A stretch of 64,000 nt of DNA from Altererythrobacter sp. ZODW24 (GCF_003344885.1 NZ_CP031155.1:1-64000), one strand, 5' to 3'; shown: positions 19,084-30,835, counted from the stretch's first letter. Notes: generated by a model from the sequence alone, not told the origin. A program made the numbers and translations.

Positions 19084-19482
19084 TCAGCCCAACTTCATCG
19101 CGGCCCACGCAGCGACCGAGCTGGCCACCGCTGTCGCAAATGCGCCCCATGTGATGTCCGCAATGGTGATCGTAGTCGACCACTGTTTCAAAACAGCCTG
19201 ACTGGTGAGGTCATACGTCGCGTAACAAAGCCCGCCCAGCAACGCCCCGTTGAGGGCCGCCGTTCCAACATTGCCGGACAGGATCGCCGGTCTGATCGCA
19301 AACCACACCATGCCGGCGATGTAGATAACGTAGAATATCGCTGCCGGGGCTATGCGGAAGCTCTCCGCCATCACTTCACCCAAGCGCGGCTTGTAGAAAT
19401 TGGGACCTGCCCAGCTTAGCCACATGGCGTCGAGAATTCCGAACGCGATCGCTGCGGCAACATAGGCGATAATCCACTGCAT
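19084..19482 (-). CDS. DUF2177 family membrane protein
   Basis: 132-aa protein with four predicted membrane helices and the DUF2177 pattern: LDAMWLSWAGPNFYKPRLG near the N-terminus and LCYATYDLTSQAVLKQW in the third helix region. Role unknown. The ATG at 19482 is preceded by GGAGAG at a good distance; an in-frame upstream ATG at 19503 would add seven residues with no ribosome site. Confidence 0.8.
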   Translation of the reverse strand: MQWIIAYVAAAIAFGILDAMWLSWAGPNFYKPRLGEVMAESFRIAPAAIFYVIYIAGMVWFAIRPAILSGNVGTAALNGALLGGLCYATYDLTSQAVLKQWSTTITIADITWGAFATAVASSVAAWAAMKLG

Positions 19483-19546
19483 AGGTCTCTCCACTCTTCG
19501 CACGCAGCTTGACCGCGCGGCCTGCGCTGGTCAATGCTCCTTACCG

Positions 19547-19798
19547 ATGAGTGATCCCGAGAACGACATTTCGAAAATGACCTTTGAAGACGCCTTGCGC
19601 GCGCTCGAAGAGGTTGTCCGCAAGCTGGAAAGTGGTGAGGTTGCGTTGGACGATTCCATTGCGCTGTATGAACGCGGCGAGAAATTGCGCGGCCATTGTC
19701 AGGCGCGGCTTGATGCGGCGCAGGCGCGGATCGACAAAATTGTAACGGGCCCAGACGGCAAGCCTGCAAGCACGCAGCCTTTCGACGCAGAGGGCTGA
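19547..19798 (+). CDS. xseB: exodeoxyribonuclease VII small subunit
   Basis: 83-aa helical small subunit that binds XseA to form exonuclease VII, which trims single-stranded DNA from both ends. FEDALRALEEVVRKLESGEV and LDDSIALYERGEKL are the two conserved helices. First gene of xseB-ispA-lipoprotein-coaD; ispA starts 4 bp after its stop, an arrangement common in proteobacteria. Confidence 0.94.
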   Translation: MSDPENDISKMTFEDALRALEEVVRKLESGEVALDDSIALYERGEKLRGHCQARLDAAQARIDKIVTGPDGKPASTQPFDAEG

Positions 19799-19802
19799 AG
19801 CG

Positions 19803-20711
19803 ATGGCACTGGTCGAGGTCAATAAGGATATCCTCGCCGAGGAACTGCTGCGCATTCAAGGCGAGGTCGACTCCGGCTTCGACACTTTCCTGCCCGTCCC
19901 CGAAGATTCCCGCGCCAGATTGGTCGAAGCGATGCGCTATGCAGCCATTGGTGGCGGCAAGCGAGTGCGCCCGCTACTGGTAGTCGCGACGGCTGAGATG
20001 TTCGGTGTGAACCGACCGGCGGCCTTGCGCGCAGCCTGCGCGATCGAGGCGATCCACGTCTATTCCCTGATCCATGATGATCTGCCCTGTATGGATGACG
20101 ACGACTTGCGCCATGGCAAGCCGACGCTGCATAAGAAATATGACGAAGCCACCGCCGTTCTCGCCGGGGATTCGCTCCATGCCTTGGCGTTTGAAATCCT
20201 CTCCGCAACCGAAACCAGCGGCGATCCGTTTACCCGGGCCGAGCTAGTCTCCGTTCTGGCGACAGCGAGCGGCATGGACGGGATGGCCGGCGGCCAGATG
20301 ATGGATATCGAGGCGGATGGAGCGGATTACGATTTGCACACTGTCACGCGGCTCCAGAAGCTAAAAACCGGCGCTTTGCTTGGGGCTGCCGTTGAAATGG
20401 GCGCAGTGCTCGGCAAGGTTGCACCAGAAGGCCGCGCGCATCTGCGCAATTACGCCCGCGATATCGGTCTGGCGTTCCAGATCGCCGATGACTTGCTCGA
20501 TCACGAAGGTGACGAGGATAAGGCAGGCAAAGCGCTGCGTAAGGACGAAGGGCAGGGCAAGCAGACATTCGTCTCGCTGATGGGCGCAGATAAGGCGCGC
20601 GGACAGGCGCATGCGTTGGTCGATCAGGCGATTGGCCACTTGAGCAGCCAGGGCGAAGAAGCTGACCTGCTGCGCGCGCTCGCACGATTTGTTGTTGAGA
20701 GGGATTGGTGA
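19803..20711 (+). CDS. ispA: farnesyl diphosphate synthase (polyprenyl synthetase)
   Basis: 302-aa trans-prenyltransferase building farnesyl diphosphate from IPP and DMAPP for quinones, undecaprenyl phosphate and carotenoids. GGGKRVRP (50-57) binds IPP, the first aspartate-rich motif is DDLPCMD (92-98) and the second is DDLLD in the C-terminal half. The spacing of the first motif is that of bacterial type II FPP synthases. Partner of the downstream coaD only by position; coupled to the following lipoprotein gene through a GTGA overlap. Confidence 0.93.
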   Translation: MALVEVNKDILAEELLRIQGEVDSGFDTFLPVPEDSRARLVEAMRYAAIGGGKRVRPLLVVATAEMFGVNRPAALRAACAIEAIHVYSLIHDDLPCMDDDDLRHGKPTLHKKYDEATAVLAGDSLHALAFEILSATETSGDPFTRAELVSVLATASGMDGMAGGQMMDIEADGADYDLHTVTRLQKLKTGALLGAAVEMGAVLGKVAPEGRAHLRNYARDIGLAFQIADDLLDHEGDEDKAGKALRKDEGQGKQTFVSLMGADKARGQAHALVDQAIGHLSSQGEEADLLRALARFVVERDW

Positions 20712-21121
20712 GGAGTCGAGCGACCATTCTGACTGCCATTGGCCTCATACCTTTGGTCGCTGGCTGCTCAGCAGTGCCCCCAGACAATGCAACCTTGCAC
20801 GCCTATCTGATTGACCAAGCGAGTTTTCCAAACGCCTGCGAGACGTCTTCAATACGGGTATTCCATGAAGAGATAGGCGATCTTCAGTCGGACTACTCGT
20901 CGATTTACAATGTGAATATGGACGAAAAATGTGCGCGCGAATGGCAAACAGCTCTTGATTTGAATACAACGGATTACCTTTGTTCGTCAGACCTCGCCGA
21001 GTGCAGCCGGAGCCATAATACCGGTATGGACGGGCTCGCTAGATCCAGATTTAAAGAAGAATTTGCGGCGATCCGCTTTTGGGGCGATGGCTTCGTGCAA
21101 GTACAGGTGACCAAAATATGA
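20708..21121 (+). CDS. small lipoprotein, hypothetical
   Basis: 137-aa protein with a type II signal peptide: positive start, hydrophobic stretch and lipobox LVAGC (cysteine near residue 20). It is then exported and probably attached to a membrane. No known domain; several cysteines follow. GTG start at 20708 overlaps the ispA stop (GTGA) and its stop overlaps the coaD start (ATGA), so it is wedged between two core genes with translational coupling on both sides. Its base composition is visibly more AT-rich than its neighbours, suggesting later acquisition. Confidence 0.7.
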   Translation: MRSRATILTAIGLIPLVAGCSAVPPDNATLHAYLIDQASFPNACETSSIRVFHEEIGDLQSDYSSIYNVNMDEKCAREWQTALDLNTTDYLCSSDLAECSRSHNTGMDGLARSRFKEEFAAIRFWGDGFVQVQVTKI

Positions 21122-21630
21122 CTGAACGCATAGGCGTATATCCCGGGACATTCGATCCGATCACACTCGGCCATGCGGATATTATCCGGCGTGGGTCGAA
21201 GCTGGTTGACCGGCTGGTAATCGGGGTGACGACGAACCCATCGAAAAATCCGATGTTCTCGACTGATGAGCGGATGGAAATGGTCCGCCGCGAAGTTGCT
21301 GACATGAAGCTGGGCAATGTCGAAGTCGTGGGCTTCAACGCTTTGCTGATGAAATTCGCGGCCAAGCAGGGCGCCACAGTCATTGTCCGTGGCCTGCGTG
21401 CGGTTGCTGACTTTGAATATGAATATCAAATGGCCGGGATGAACCAGCAAATCGATGATGAAATCGAGACGGTGTTCTTGATGGCCGACGTTTCACTCCA
21501 GCCGATTGCCTCCAAGCTGGTGAAAGAAATTGCCCTGTTCGGAGGCAGTATTTCGCCCTTCGTCAGCCCAGCTGTGTGCAAAGATGTGATCGCACGGGTT
21601 GAGAAGATTGGCCGCTTGGGCGATTATTGA
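21118..21630 (+). CDS. coaD: phosphopantetheine adenylyltransferase CoaD
   Basis: 170-aa nucleotidyltransferase making dephospho-CoA from 4'-phosphopantetheine and ATP. The N-terminal GVYPGTFDPITLGHADII carries the TxGH signature, and the C-terminal block SKLVKEIALFGG matches the ISSS(L/F)VKE region, reading IASKLVKE here. Start is ATG 21118, overlapping the stop of the lipoprotein gene. Full length. Confidence 0.95.
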   Translation: MTERIGVYPGTFDPITLGHADIIRRGSKLVDRLVIGVTTNPSKNPMFSTDERMEMVRREVADMKLGNVEVVGFNALLMKFAAKQGATVIVRGLRAVADFEYEYQMAGMNQQIDDEIETVFLMADVSLQPIASKLVKEIALFGGSISPFVSPAVCKDVIARVEKIGRLGDY

Positions 21631-21726
21631 GCTCCAAACTCCTGCGCGCATCGTTCATTGAAGCGACAGAGCGCTGGCGCTAAAGACCCGTTAAATATTA
21701 AAACCGTTCAAATTGCAGGAAATTCG

Positions 21727-22449
21727 ATGTTCAAACGCCTGATCGCTACAGGGTTCGCCGTTTCACTAAGCATGGCAGCCGCGCCTATTATGGCGCAGGA
21801 TGCGCCTGCTGAGGAAGCCGTCCCGGCTACGGAAGAAGCGGCTGCTCCTGCAACAAACAACATGAACCGCGTCTATGCGCCCATGAATTACAACGCGGCG
21901 GAAGATCTGGAGAACATCCTGTATCTTGATCTATCGAGCGGCGGCCGTGTGGCTATTCGCTTGATGCCAGATTGGGCTCCAGAGCACGTCGAGCGTATCA
22001 AGACGCTAACCCGCCAGGGCTTCTATAATGGTGTGATTTTTCACCGCGTAATTGATGGTTTCATGGCCCAGACCGGTGATCCTACAGGGACCGGGCAAGG
22101 TGGTTCTGAGCTCCCGAACCTTGAGAAAGAATTCAATCGTTTGCCGCATGTTCGTGGCACAGTTTCGATGGCCCGTGCCAATGATGAAAACAGCGCGAAC
22201 AGCCAGTTTTTCATCGTGTTCTACCCGCGTTTCACTCTCGATATGAAATACACCAATTTCGGGCGCGTGATTCAGGGCATGGATATTGTTGATGCCATTA
22301 ACCGCGGCGAACCGCCGCAGAGCCCCGACCGTGTGGTTCAGGCGTCGATCGCGTCTGATAACGTACCGCCACCCGCTCCTGCGCCTGCAGATCCGGTGGT
22401 TCCGGCCAGCGAGATTACCGCTGACATGCTGAGCAACTCGCAAAGCTAG
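21727..22449 (+). CDS. secreted cyclophilin-type peptidylprolyl isomerase
   Basis: 240-aa cyclophilin that isomerises proline bonds in the cell envelope. A signal peptide (about 1-25, ending before QDAPAEE) leads to an Ala/Glu/Pro-rich linker, then the cyclophilin domain with FYNGVIFHRVIDGFMAQTGD, GTVSMARA and NSQFFIVF, and a Pro/Ala-rich tail. Export to the periplasm is inferred from the signal peptide. The frame opens earlier at 21658, but the ATG at 21727 places the signal peptide correctly. It sits ahead of queA, as in many alphaproteobacteria. Confidence 0.92.
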   Translation: MFKRLIATGFAVSLSMAAAPIMAQDAPAEEAVPATEEAAAPATNNMNRVYAPMNYNAAEDLENILYLDLSSGGRVAIRLMPDWAPEHVERIKTLTRQGFYNGVIFHRVIDGFMAQTGDPTGTGQGGSELPNLEKEFNRLPHVRGTVSMARANDENSANSQFFIVFYPRFTLDMKYTNFGRVIQGMDIVDAINRGEPPQSPDRVVQASIASDNVPPPAPAPADPVVPASEITADMLSNSQS

Positions 22450-22489
22450 GAGGCTGGTCAGCGCCCAATCGCGCGACTAAGGGCGCGCC

Positions 22490-23521
22490 ATGCGTGTAGA
22501 CCTTTTCGACTTCGAACTACCTAGCGAGAACATCGCCCTGCGTCCGGTAAGCCCCCGGCACGCGGCGCGTATGCTGGTGGTGCCTGGCGAAGCTGCCTTT
22601 GGTGATGCCACCGTCGCTGATCTACCTCGGCTGTTGCGGCGCGGCGATGTGCTGGTTTTCAATGATACGCGCGTTATCCCGGCCCGGCTCGAAGGGCGGC
22701 GCGGTGAAGCCAAGATCGGCGCAACGCTGCACAAGCGCGTCGACCTGCGCCGTTGGCAAGCATTTGTGAAGAACGCCAAGCGCTTGCGGATTGGCGAGCG
22801 AGTGGAATTTCCGGCGGGTGTGAGCGCAGTTGCCGAAAGCCGCGCACCGGATGGTAGCTTTGTCTTGGCCTTTGACGGGGACGAACCCGTCGAGGTGTTG
22901 CTCGATCGAGCAGGCAAGATGCCGCTCCCGCCCTATATTGCCGCCAAACGGCCAACCGATGAGCGCGACCTAACGGACTACCAAACGATGTTCGCGGAAG
23001 AAGACGGGGCCGTTGCCGCCCCGACCGCCGCTTTGCATTTCACGCCGGAGCTGATGGAATCACTGGCGAGCGCGGGTATCGCTACCGAAACGCTCACGCT
23101 CCACGTCGGGGCGGGCACATTTCTGCCGGTAAAGGCTGACGATACGGACGATCATGCGATGCATGCGGAGTTCGGGCGAATTGATGCCAAAACGGCGGCC
23201 CGTCTGAATGCCGTGCGTGCAGCTGGCGGGCGGTTGATTTCGGTAGGTACTACCGTGTTGCGCTTGCTCGAAAGTGCCACGGACGAGGATGGCACTATCA
23301 AGCCATTCGAAGGTGACACCAGCATCTTCATCACGCCGGGATATTCCTTCCGCGCAATCGACGGGCTGATGACCAACTTTCACCTGCCCAAAAGCACATT
23401 ATTTATGCTGGTCAGCGCGTTGATGGGCCGTGACCGGATGCAAGCCGCCTACACCCATGCAATCGGCGAGGGTTACAGGTTCTATTCCTACGGCGATTCC
23501 TCGTTGCTAATTCCTAGCTAG
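22490..23521 (+). CDS. queA: S-adenosylmethionine:tRNA ribosyltransferase-isomerase QueA
   Basis: 343-aa enzyme that transfers and rearranges the ribose of SAM onto preQ1 in tRNA, giving epoxyqueuosine. The N-terminal [18 protein letters not shown], the [11 protein letters not shown] block and the C-terminal [17 protein letters not shown] are characteristic. It works after Tgt, encoded about 3.5 kb downstream (26989) with the ABC and envelope genes between. Confidence 0.96.
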   Translation: MRVDLFDFELPSENIALRPVSPRHAARMLVVPGEAAFGDATVADLPRLLRRGDVLVFNDTRVIPARLEGRRGEAKIGATLHKRVDLRRWQAFVKNAKRLRIGERVEFPAGVSAVAESRAPDGSFVLAFDGDEPVEVLLDRAGKMPLPPYIAAKRPTDERDLTDYQTMFAEEDGAVAAPTAALHFTPELMESLASAGIATETLTLHVGAGTFLPVKADDTDDHAMHAEFGRIDAKTAARLNAVRAAGGRLISVGTTVLRLLESATDEDGTIKPFEGDTSIFITPGYSFRAIDGLMTNFHLPKSTLFMLVSALMGRDRMQAAYTHAIGEGYRFYSYGDSSLLIPS

Positions 23522-23553
23522 TCTGGCGTTCAATTCTGTCCTAGCTAAGGACC

Positions 23554-24486
23554 ATGCAATCCATTCTCGATATTAACGGCCTCACCAAAACATATGCTGG
23601 TGGGTTTACCGCGCTGCAATCTGTCGATCTGACTATTGAGCAGGGTGAAATTTTTGCGCTGCTCGGCCCCAACGGAGCTGGCAAAACTACCTTGATTGGC
23701 GCGGTCTGCGGGCTGGTGAGACCAACCGCCGGAACAATTCATGCATTCGGACATGATTTGTCGCGCGATTGGCGTTCGGCCCGTGCACGGATCGGCCTGG
23801 TCCCTCAGGAACTTGCCACCGATATGTTCGAATCCGTTCTGCGGGCGGTTGCCTATTCGCGCGGGCTGTTCGGTCTTGCGCCCAATGCAGCCAAGATTGA
23901 GGAAATTCTGCGCTCACTATCCCTGTGGGATAAGCGGGAGGAGCAGATCCGCAACTTGTCTGGCGGAATGAAGCGCCGTGTGCTGATCGCTAAGGCGCTG
24001 GCGCACGAACCTGAACTGCTGTTCCTCGATGAACCGACTGCTGGTGTGGATGTCGAGCTACGCCGCGATATGTGGAAGCTCATCGGCAAGCTGCGTGAAG
24101 GCGGAACAACCGTAATTCTGACGACACATTACATCGAAGAGGCCGAAGAGATGGCCGACAGAGTGGGCATCATCCGGCAAGGACATATCCTGATGGTGGA
24201 TGAGAAATCGGCCATGATGGCGCGGCTCGGACGGACTGAGGCGCTGATCGAGCTGGCTCAGCCGATGAGCGAAATCCCGACGGCGCTTTCGGAATTTCCA
24301 ATCAGCCTGATCGAAGGCGGTAAGCAGCTTTGCTACCGCGGCGGCGATGGCACGGGGAAGGGCAAGGAAGAGGTTGCGAACCTCACCAAAGCGCTGGTCC
24401 GCGCCGATATCGATTACACCGGCATCGACATTCACGAATCGAGCCTCGAAGACATCTTCGTTGATCTGGTCGAGGAGCGCGCGTGA
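23554..24486 (+). CDS. ABC-2 type exporter, ATP-binding protein
   Basis: 310-aa ATPase. Walker A is GPNGAGKTT (38-46), the signature is LSGGMKRR (near 137-144) and Walker B is LLFLDEPTAG (near 157-166); a C-terminal extension of about 90 residues is typical of ABC-2 exporters of the DrrA/NodI type. It energises the permease encoded directly downstream, whose start overlaps its stop. The cargo is unknown. Confidence 0.92.
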   Translation: MQSILDINGLTKTYAGGFTALQSVDLTIEQGEIFALLGPNGAGKTTLIGAVCGLVRPTAGTIHAFGHDLSRDWRSARARIGLVPQELATDMFESVLRAVAYSRGLFGLAPNAAKIEEILRSLSLWDKREEQIRNLSGGMKRRVLIAKALAHEPELLFLDEPTAGVDVELRRDMWKLIGKLREGGTTVILTTHYIEEAEEMADRVGIIRQGHILMVDEKSAMMARLGRTEALIELAQPMSEIPTALSEFPISLIEGGKQLCYRGGDGTGKGKEEVANLTKALVRADIDYTGIDIHESSLEDIFVDLVEERA

Positions 24487-25253
24487 TGGGCTTTAATCTG
24501 CGCGGCGCATGGTCGATCTATAAGCGCGAAGTCATGCGGGCGCTGCGCACCGCCTTCCAGTCGATCCTCGCGCCGGTTCTCACGACATCACTCTATTTCA
24601 TCGTATTCGGCGCGGCGATCGGGTCGCGCATGGATGCCGTTGACGGCGTTAGCTACGGCGCATTCATTGTGCCGGGACTGCTGCTGCTTACATTGCTGAG
24701 TGAGAGCACGTCCAACGCCAGCTTCGGCATCTATATGCCGCGTTTTACGGGCACGATTTACGAACTGCTCTCTGCGCCCGTCGGGGTTGCGGAGACACTT
24801 GCCGGTTTCGTCGGGGCGGCTGCGACCAAATCGCTCATTCTCGCGACGATCATCCTCACGACAGCGACGCTGTTTGTTGATTATGAGATTGCCCATCCCG
24901 TGCTTGCAATCGGTTACATCATGCTCGTGGCAGCCGCATTCTCGTTGTTCGGATTTATCCTCGGCATATGGGCCGACAGTTTCGAGCGTCTGGGGATCAT
25001 TCCGCAACTATTTCTGGTGCCACTGACCTTCCTTGGCGGGACATTCTATTCAATCGATATGCTGCCGGAGCCTTGGGGCACCATCGCGATGTTAAATCCG
25101 ATTGTGTATCTGGTGAATGGCCTGCGGTGGACCTTCTATGGCAGCTCCGACGTGAATATATGGGTTTCATTCGGCCTAACGGTCGGGTTCCTAGCGGTTT
25201 GCATTGGCGTAATCACCTTCATTTTTCGCACAGGATGGCGCCTCCGGTCCTAA
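24483..25253 (+). CDS. ABC-2 type exporter, permease
   Basis: 256-aa inner-membrane protein with six predicted helices and the ABC-2 signature around FLVPLTFLGGTFYSIDMLP and PIVYLVNGLRW. Start is GTG 24483 within the stop of the ATPase gene (GTGA), or the ATG three bases on. NodJ/YadH-like permeases of this size pair with one ATPase to export lipids, glycans or small molecules; the substrate cannot be read from sequence. Confidence 0.9.
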   Translation: MMGFNLRGAWSIYKREVMRALRTAFQSILAPVLTTSLYFIVFGAAIGSRMDAVDGVSYGAFIVPGLLLLTLLSESTSNASFGIYMPRFTGTIYELLSAPVGVAETLAGFVGAAATKSLILATIILTTATLFVDYEIAHPVLAIGYIMLVAAAFSLFGFILGIWADSFERLGIIPQLFLVPLTFLGGTFYSIDMLPEPWGTIAMLNPIVYLVNGLRWTFYGSSDVNIWVSFGLTVGFLAVCIGVITFIFRTGWRLRS

Positions 25254-25394
25254 ACACAACGCGGAGTGTCGCACAAGTAACACACTTTTCGATTCGTTCA
25301 TTTGTACGCAATTTTCAGTTCATTTTCCGGCAATGTTTGCAGGCGCATCTAGTCGTCGGTCGCAAAGATGGCCCATGATAAAAGATTGGAATAT

Positions 25395-25925
25395 ATGATG
25401 AACACGAAGATTTTGCTCGTAATCGGCGCTGCTGCATTCGCTACCGTTCCTGCCACTGCCTCTGCACAGAGTGCTGGTGAACCTGAAGTCTATGTCGGTG
25501 CATCAGCCGGTTATCACGACCTCAGCATTGGTGGCGGTGTAGAAGATGATGGCGCGATCTTTGGCGGCATCGCCGGTGTCGATTTCCCCATTGGCGGCGA
25601 TTTGTCTATCGGCGGTGAAGTGAACTATCACGTCGGTACAGGTGCCATCGATAGCGAGTATGGCGCAGCGGCGCGTCTCGCATATTCAGTGAACCCGAAC
25701 ACGAAGGTTTACGTTCGCGGCGGCTATCAGGAAGTTGAGCTCGACCTTGAAGAAATCGTCGGCGCTCCGGTCCCTGCTTTGCTTGACGATTCAGACGGTG
25801 ATTTCATCGTTGGTGCCGGCACGGAATTCGGTGTTGGTTCTTCTGGTCTGAAGCTGCGCCTCGGCGTCGATACTGTTTCGTTCGACACAACTCGCGCAAC
25901 GGCCGGTCTGCTCTTCTCATTCTGA
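25395..25925 (+). CDS. outer-membrane beta-barrel protein (OmpA-like/opacity fold)
   Basis: 176 aa with a clear signal peptide ending in ATASA-Q (about 1-27), then alternating amphipathic strands rich in Gly and Tyr and a terminal phenylalanine (GLLFSF), the usual signal for outer-membrane insertion. Resembles small eight-stranded porin-like proteins; function unknown. Two consecutive ATG codons (25395, 25398) sit after TTGGA; either could start. An intrinsic terminator follows at 25947. Confidence 0.8.
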   Translation: MMNTKILLVIGAAAFATVPATASAQSAGEPEVYVGASAGYHDLSIGGGVEDDGAIFGGIAGVDFPIGGDLSIGGEVNYHVGTGAIDSEYGAAARLAYSVNPNTKVYVRGGYQEVELDLEEIVGAPVPALLDDSDGDFIVGAGTEFGVGSSGLKLRLGVDTVSFDTTRATAGLLFSF

Positions 25926-25946
25926 GGACTGACTGACTAACATTTC

Positions 25947-25983
25947 AGGGCCGGTACTGCGAAGGTAGTGCCGGCCCTTTTTC
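25947..25983 (+). terminator. intrinsic terminator after the outer-membrane protein gene
   Basis: AGGGCCGGTACT and AGTGCCGGCCCT form a 12-bp stem with one G-U pair and an 8-nt loop, followed immediately by a run of Ts. It ends the transcript 22 bp after the stop codon at 25925. Confidence 0.88.
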
Positions 25984-26047
25984 TGTCTGCGCTATCTGGC
26001 GACAAATGAGGGTGGCGAGCGGGCGATTGGCACGTTAGTGCGCCCAA

Positions 26048-28119
<2,072 letters not shown>

Positions 28120-28150
28120 GCCTTCGGGTCTATTACTGGAGTTAGAACGA

Positions 28151-28180
28151 AAAAGGGCGGCCCCGCAGGACCGCCCTTTT
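28151..28180. terminator. bidirectional terminator between tgt and rpsD
   Basis: AAAAGGGCGG and CCGCCCTTTT are perfect inverted repeats around a 10-nt loop. Each strand ends in four Ts, so the same hairpin can stop the tgt transcript and the convergent rpsD transcript. Confidence 0.9.
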
Positions 28181-28203
28181 GAATTCTGTACGGTTCGAGC
28201 CGA

Positions 28204-28818
28204 TTAGCGCGAGTAGAACTCGACAACCAGGTTCGGTTCCATCGTTACCGGATAAGGAACTTCGTCGAGCTTAGGAATGCGCGTGAAGCTAACCTTGTCG
28301 TTGCCATCAGGGGCAACATAGTCAGGAATTTCACGCTCAGGCAGGCTCTGTGCTTCGATGACGAGGGCCATTTCCTGCGCCTTGGCGCCGAGGCTGATCA
28401 CGTCACCAACATTGATGCGGCGCGATGCGATGTTGCACTTAACACCGTTCACCATGATGTGGCCGTGGCTCACAATCTGACGTGCAGCGAAGATCGTTGG
28501 CGCGAACTTGGCGCGGTATACAATCATGTCGAGGCGGCGCTCGAGCAGACCGATCAGGTTTTGGCCGGTATCGCCCTTAACCTTGGTCGCTTCAGTGTAA
28601 GTTGCGCGGAACTGCTTCTCGGTTACGTCGCCGTAATAGCCCTTGAGCTTTTGCTTGGCGCGCAGCTGAGTGCCGAAGTCGGACATTTTGCCCTTGCGGC
28701 GCTGACCGTGCTGACCGGGGCCGTAGTTACGACGGTTTACGGGGCTGTTAGGACGGCCCCAGATGTTTTCGCCCATGCGGCGGTCAAGTTTATGCTTCGA
28801 TGCTTTACGCTTCGACAT
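28204..28818 (-). CDS. rpsD: 30S ribosomal protein S4
   Basis: 204-aa primary 16S rRNA-binding protein of the small subunit. [20 protein letters not shown] is the alphaproteobacterial N-terminus, and [20 protein letters not shown] starts the S4 RNA-binding domain. The open frame runs further upstream to 28974, but the ATG at 28818 is where all S4 proteins of this type begin. Stands alone rather than in a ribosomal operon, with its own promoter at 28943-28970. Confidence 0.97.
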   Translation of the reverse strand: MSKRKASKHKLDRRMGENIWGRPNSPVNRRNYGPGQHGQRRKGKMSDFGTQLRAKQKLKGYYGDVTEKQFRATYTEATKVKGDTGQNLIGLLERRLDMIVYRAKFAPTIFAARQIVSHGHIMVNGVKCNIASRRINVGDVISLGAKAQEMALVIEAQSLPEREIPDYVAPDGNDKVSFTRIPKLDEVPYPVTMEPNLVVEFYSR

Positions 28819-28942
28819 AGTATGTCTCCAAATGCTATCGCCGCCCAATTGGCAGCGCTTCAACCCGGTATCGCTCAAACAGGGCGATTTCCCTGTCTGG
28901 GTCACTGCTTCACCGGGATGCAGGACCAATTGCGAAGGCGCG

Positions 28943-28970
28943 CGTATAGCCTGTCTGCCGCGCAGGTCAA
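28943..28970 (-). promoter_or_regulatory. sigma-70 promoter of rpsD
   Basis: On the minus strand TTGACC (28970-28965), a 16-nt spacer and TATACG (28948-28943) lie about 125 bp before the rpsD ATG. Start of transcription would be near 28936, leaving an untranslated leader of about 118 nt, long enough for the autogenous control typical of S4. The leader function is inference. Confidence 0.6.
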
Positions 28971-29044
28971 GCATTGCAGGCGCGTGTGCAGAGACTGCGC
29001 GCTAACCCTCGACAAATGGACGATATCACGCCAGAGGATCGCGC

Positions 29045-29371
29045 ATGAATGAGGCAGTGAAACAGCTCGAATCCAAGGCACCTGAAGAGTGTGCTGACAT
29101 GACCGACGTTCGTGCGGGCGTTGATGCGCTTGACCGTGAACTTGTCGCGCTGCTCTCCGTACGTTTTGGCTACATGCGCGCTGCGGCCCGGATCAAGGAA
29201 GATCGCGGGACAGTTCGCGATGAAACCCGCAAAGCCGCCGTTATCGAAGCGGCACGGCGCACTGCTGAATTGCGCGGACTTCCAGCGGAGGCAATTGCCG
29301 ATATTTGGGACCGTCTTGTCGAAGCGTCGATCACCTATGAGATGACCGAATGGGACCGTTTGCGCCCCTAA
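29045..29371 (+). CDS. chorismate mutase (AroQ class)
   Basis: 108-aa all-alpha chorismate mutase converting chorismate to prephenate for phenylalanine and tyrosine. VRAGVDALDRELVALLSVRF (about 22-41) with the active-site arginine and RIKEDRGTVRDETRK are the AroQ helices. Monofunctional and cytoplasmic. Its stop overlaps the stop of the convergent RNA methyltransferase by 4 bp. Confidence 0.85.
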   Translation: MNEAVKQLESKAPEECADMTDVRAGVDALDRELVALLSVRFGYMRAAARIKEDRGTVRDETRKAAVIEAARRTAELRGLPAEAIADIWDRLVEASITYEMTEWDRLRP

Positions 29372-30105
29372 TCCCCTGAGGCTTGGCGGATCCTGCGACC
29401 TAAGTGGTTGAGGACACCGCGCATGGTCCGCACCTCCAGATGGTTCCAGGCTGGCTTGGTCAGCACGCTGCGCAAGGTCCGGCGCGTGGCCGGTTCACGG
29501 TCTTCCGGGAAGTAATAGCCGCAAGGCTCCAGCAACTCGTCGAAATGGTCGATGAGCCCTTCAAGCTCTGCCTGCGGGGCAGGGGGCAGGATTTCCTCGA
29601 CCGTTGGTTGCACCAGATCGCGCTTCTTCGACCATTCGTAAGCACATAGGATCACCGCTTGTGCCAGATTGAGCGACGGAAAGTCGGGATTGATCGGGAC
29701 CGTCAAGATACTGCGGGCGAGGGCGACGTCTTCGGTATCCAATCCGCTGCGTTCTGGGCCGAACAGGAAAGCGCTGCGTCCCTCGGCTACAGCGATTTCG
29801 CTTGCGGCTTCTTCGGGAGTTACGACGGGTTTGGTGACCCCGCGCTTGCGCACTGTGGTGGCATATACATGCGCGCAATCGGCGACGGCTTCGGCGGTAG
29901 TTTCATAGACTATTGCGCCGTCGAGCACATTGTCTGCACCTGCAGCTGTCGGACCCGCTGCGGGATTAGGCCAGCCATCGCGCGGGGAGACTAATCGCAT
30001 TTCAGTAAGTCCGAAATTGAGCATCGCCCGTGCAGCTTTGCCAATATTCTCGCCCATTTGCGGGCGGACCAGTACAACGATCGGCTGGTCAGGACTTTTT
30101 GTCAT
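29368..30105 (-). CDS. trmJ: SPOUT-family RNA methyltransferase (TrmJ-like)
   Basis: 245-aa 2'-O-methyltransferase with the trefoil knot of SPOUT enzymes. [28 protein letters not shown] and [16 protein letters not shown] are SpoU motifs 1-3; the C-terminal helices match TrmJ, which methylates position 32 of tRNAs. An rRNA target cannot be excluded. ATG at 30105 lies 17 bp within nrdR, so the two are coupled. Confidence 0.88.
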   Translation of the reverse strand: MTKSPDQPIVVLVRPQMGENIGKAARAMLNFGLTEMRLVSPRDGWPNPAAGPTAAGADNVLDGAIVYETTAEAVADCAHVYATTVRKRGVTKPVVTPEEAASEIAVAEGRSAFLFGPERSGLDTEDVALARSILTVPINPDFPSLNLAQAVILCAYEWSKKRDLVQPTVEEILPPAPQAELEGLIDHFDELLEPCGYYFPEDREPATRRTLRSVLTKPAWNHLEVRTMRGVLNHLGRRIRQASGD

Positions 30106-30583
30106 GGCTGCTTTCCGCGCCCACGTCATTCACAGCGCTCGCGAATTCCTCGAAGTCCTTCGCCTCGCTGAAGTCGCGGTAGACGCTCGCGAAACGGATA
30201 TAGGCCACGCTGTCGAGTTGGCGCAGACCGTCCATCACCATTTCACCAATGCGCGCGGCTTCGATCTCGCTTTCGCCGGCTGTTTCAACCTGACGTTGGA
30301 TGCCAGAAACGAGCCGGTCGAGGCGTTCCTGCGCGACACCGCGTTTGCGCGTGGCAAGAGCAACCGATTGTTCGATTTTCAGGCGGTCGAACGGTTCGCG
30401 GCGCGGCTCGCCATTCGCGCCGCTTTTGATAACGGTGACTTCGCGCAGCTGGATACGCTCGAAAGTCGTGAAACGCGCGCCGCACCCTTCACACTGCCGC
30501 CGTCGGCGGATCGCGGTGTTATCTTCGGTCGGGCGCGAATCCTTTACCTGGCTGTCGTCATGCGCGCAGAAGGGGCAGCGCAT
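30089..30583 (-). CDS. nrdR: transcriptional repressor NrdR
   Basis: 164-aa ATP-cone repressor of ribonucleotide reductase genes. The zinc ribbon uses C3, C6, C31 and C34 (CPFC...CEGC), and the ATP-cone runs from about residue 46 to 136. Binds NrdR boxes when loaded with dATP/ATP. Located directly after the 74-aa membrane protein gene and glyA, an order (glyA-nrdR) common in proteobacteria. Confidence 0.96.
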   Translation of the reverse strand: MRCPFCAHDDSQVKDSRPTEDNTAIRRRRQCEGCGARFTTFERIQLREVTVIKSGANGEPRREPFDRLKIEQSVALATRKRGVAQERLDRLVSGIQRQVETAGESEIEAARIGEMVMDGLRQLDSVAYIRFASVYRDFSEAKDFEEFASAVNDVGAESSHDKKS

Positions 30584-30808
30584 TTATTTCTTGATGCGCT
30601 GGTAAAACATGAAGCCCGCACCCGCCGCTAGGCCGAGAGGCCATGTGATGACGGGTAAAATTGCAGCCGCAACAACGCCCACAGCAGCGCCAGCCAAGAC
30701 AGGCTTCGTCGAGGGGTGATGCATCCCTTCCTTGGCCATGCCGGACAGCTCTTCCTTGGCGTCTTCGACCCAGTCGTTTCCGTCATTCGGGTTCATGTCA
30801 TTGCTCAT
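30584..30808 (-). CDS. small membrane protein, hypothetical
   Basis: 74 aa with an acidic N-terminal half and one or two hydrophobic segments rich in Gly, Ala and Val (about 38-66), ending in basic residues. It resembles small glycine-zipper-like membrane proteins but I recognise no family. Fits exactly between glyA and nrdR (its stop abuts the nrdR start), so it is part of the rpiB-glyA-nrdR-trmJ operon. Confidence 0.65.
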   Translation of the reverse strand: MSNDMNPNDGNDWVEDAKEELSGMAKEGMHHPSTKPVLAGAAVGVVAAAILPVITWPLGLAAGAGFMFYQRIKK

Positions 30809-30835
30809 CGTCTTGTCTTTCTCTCAGCTGCCCGA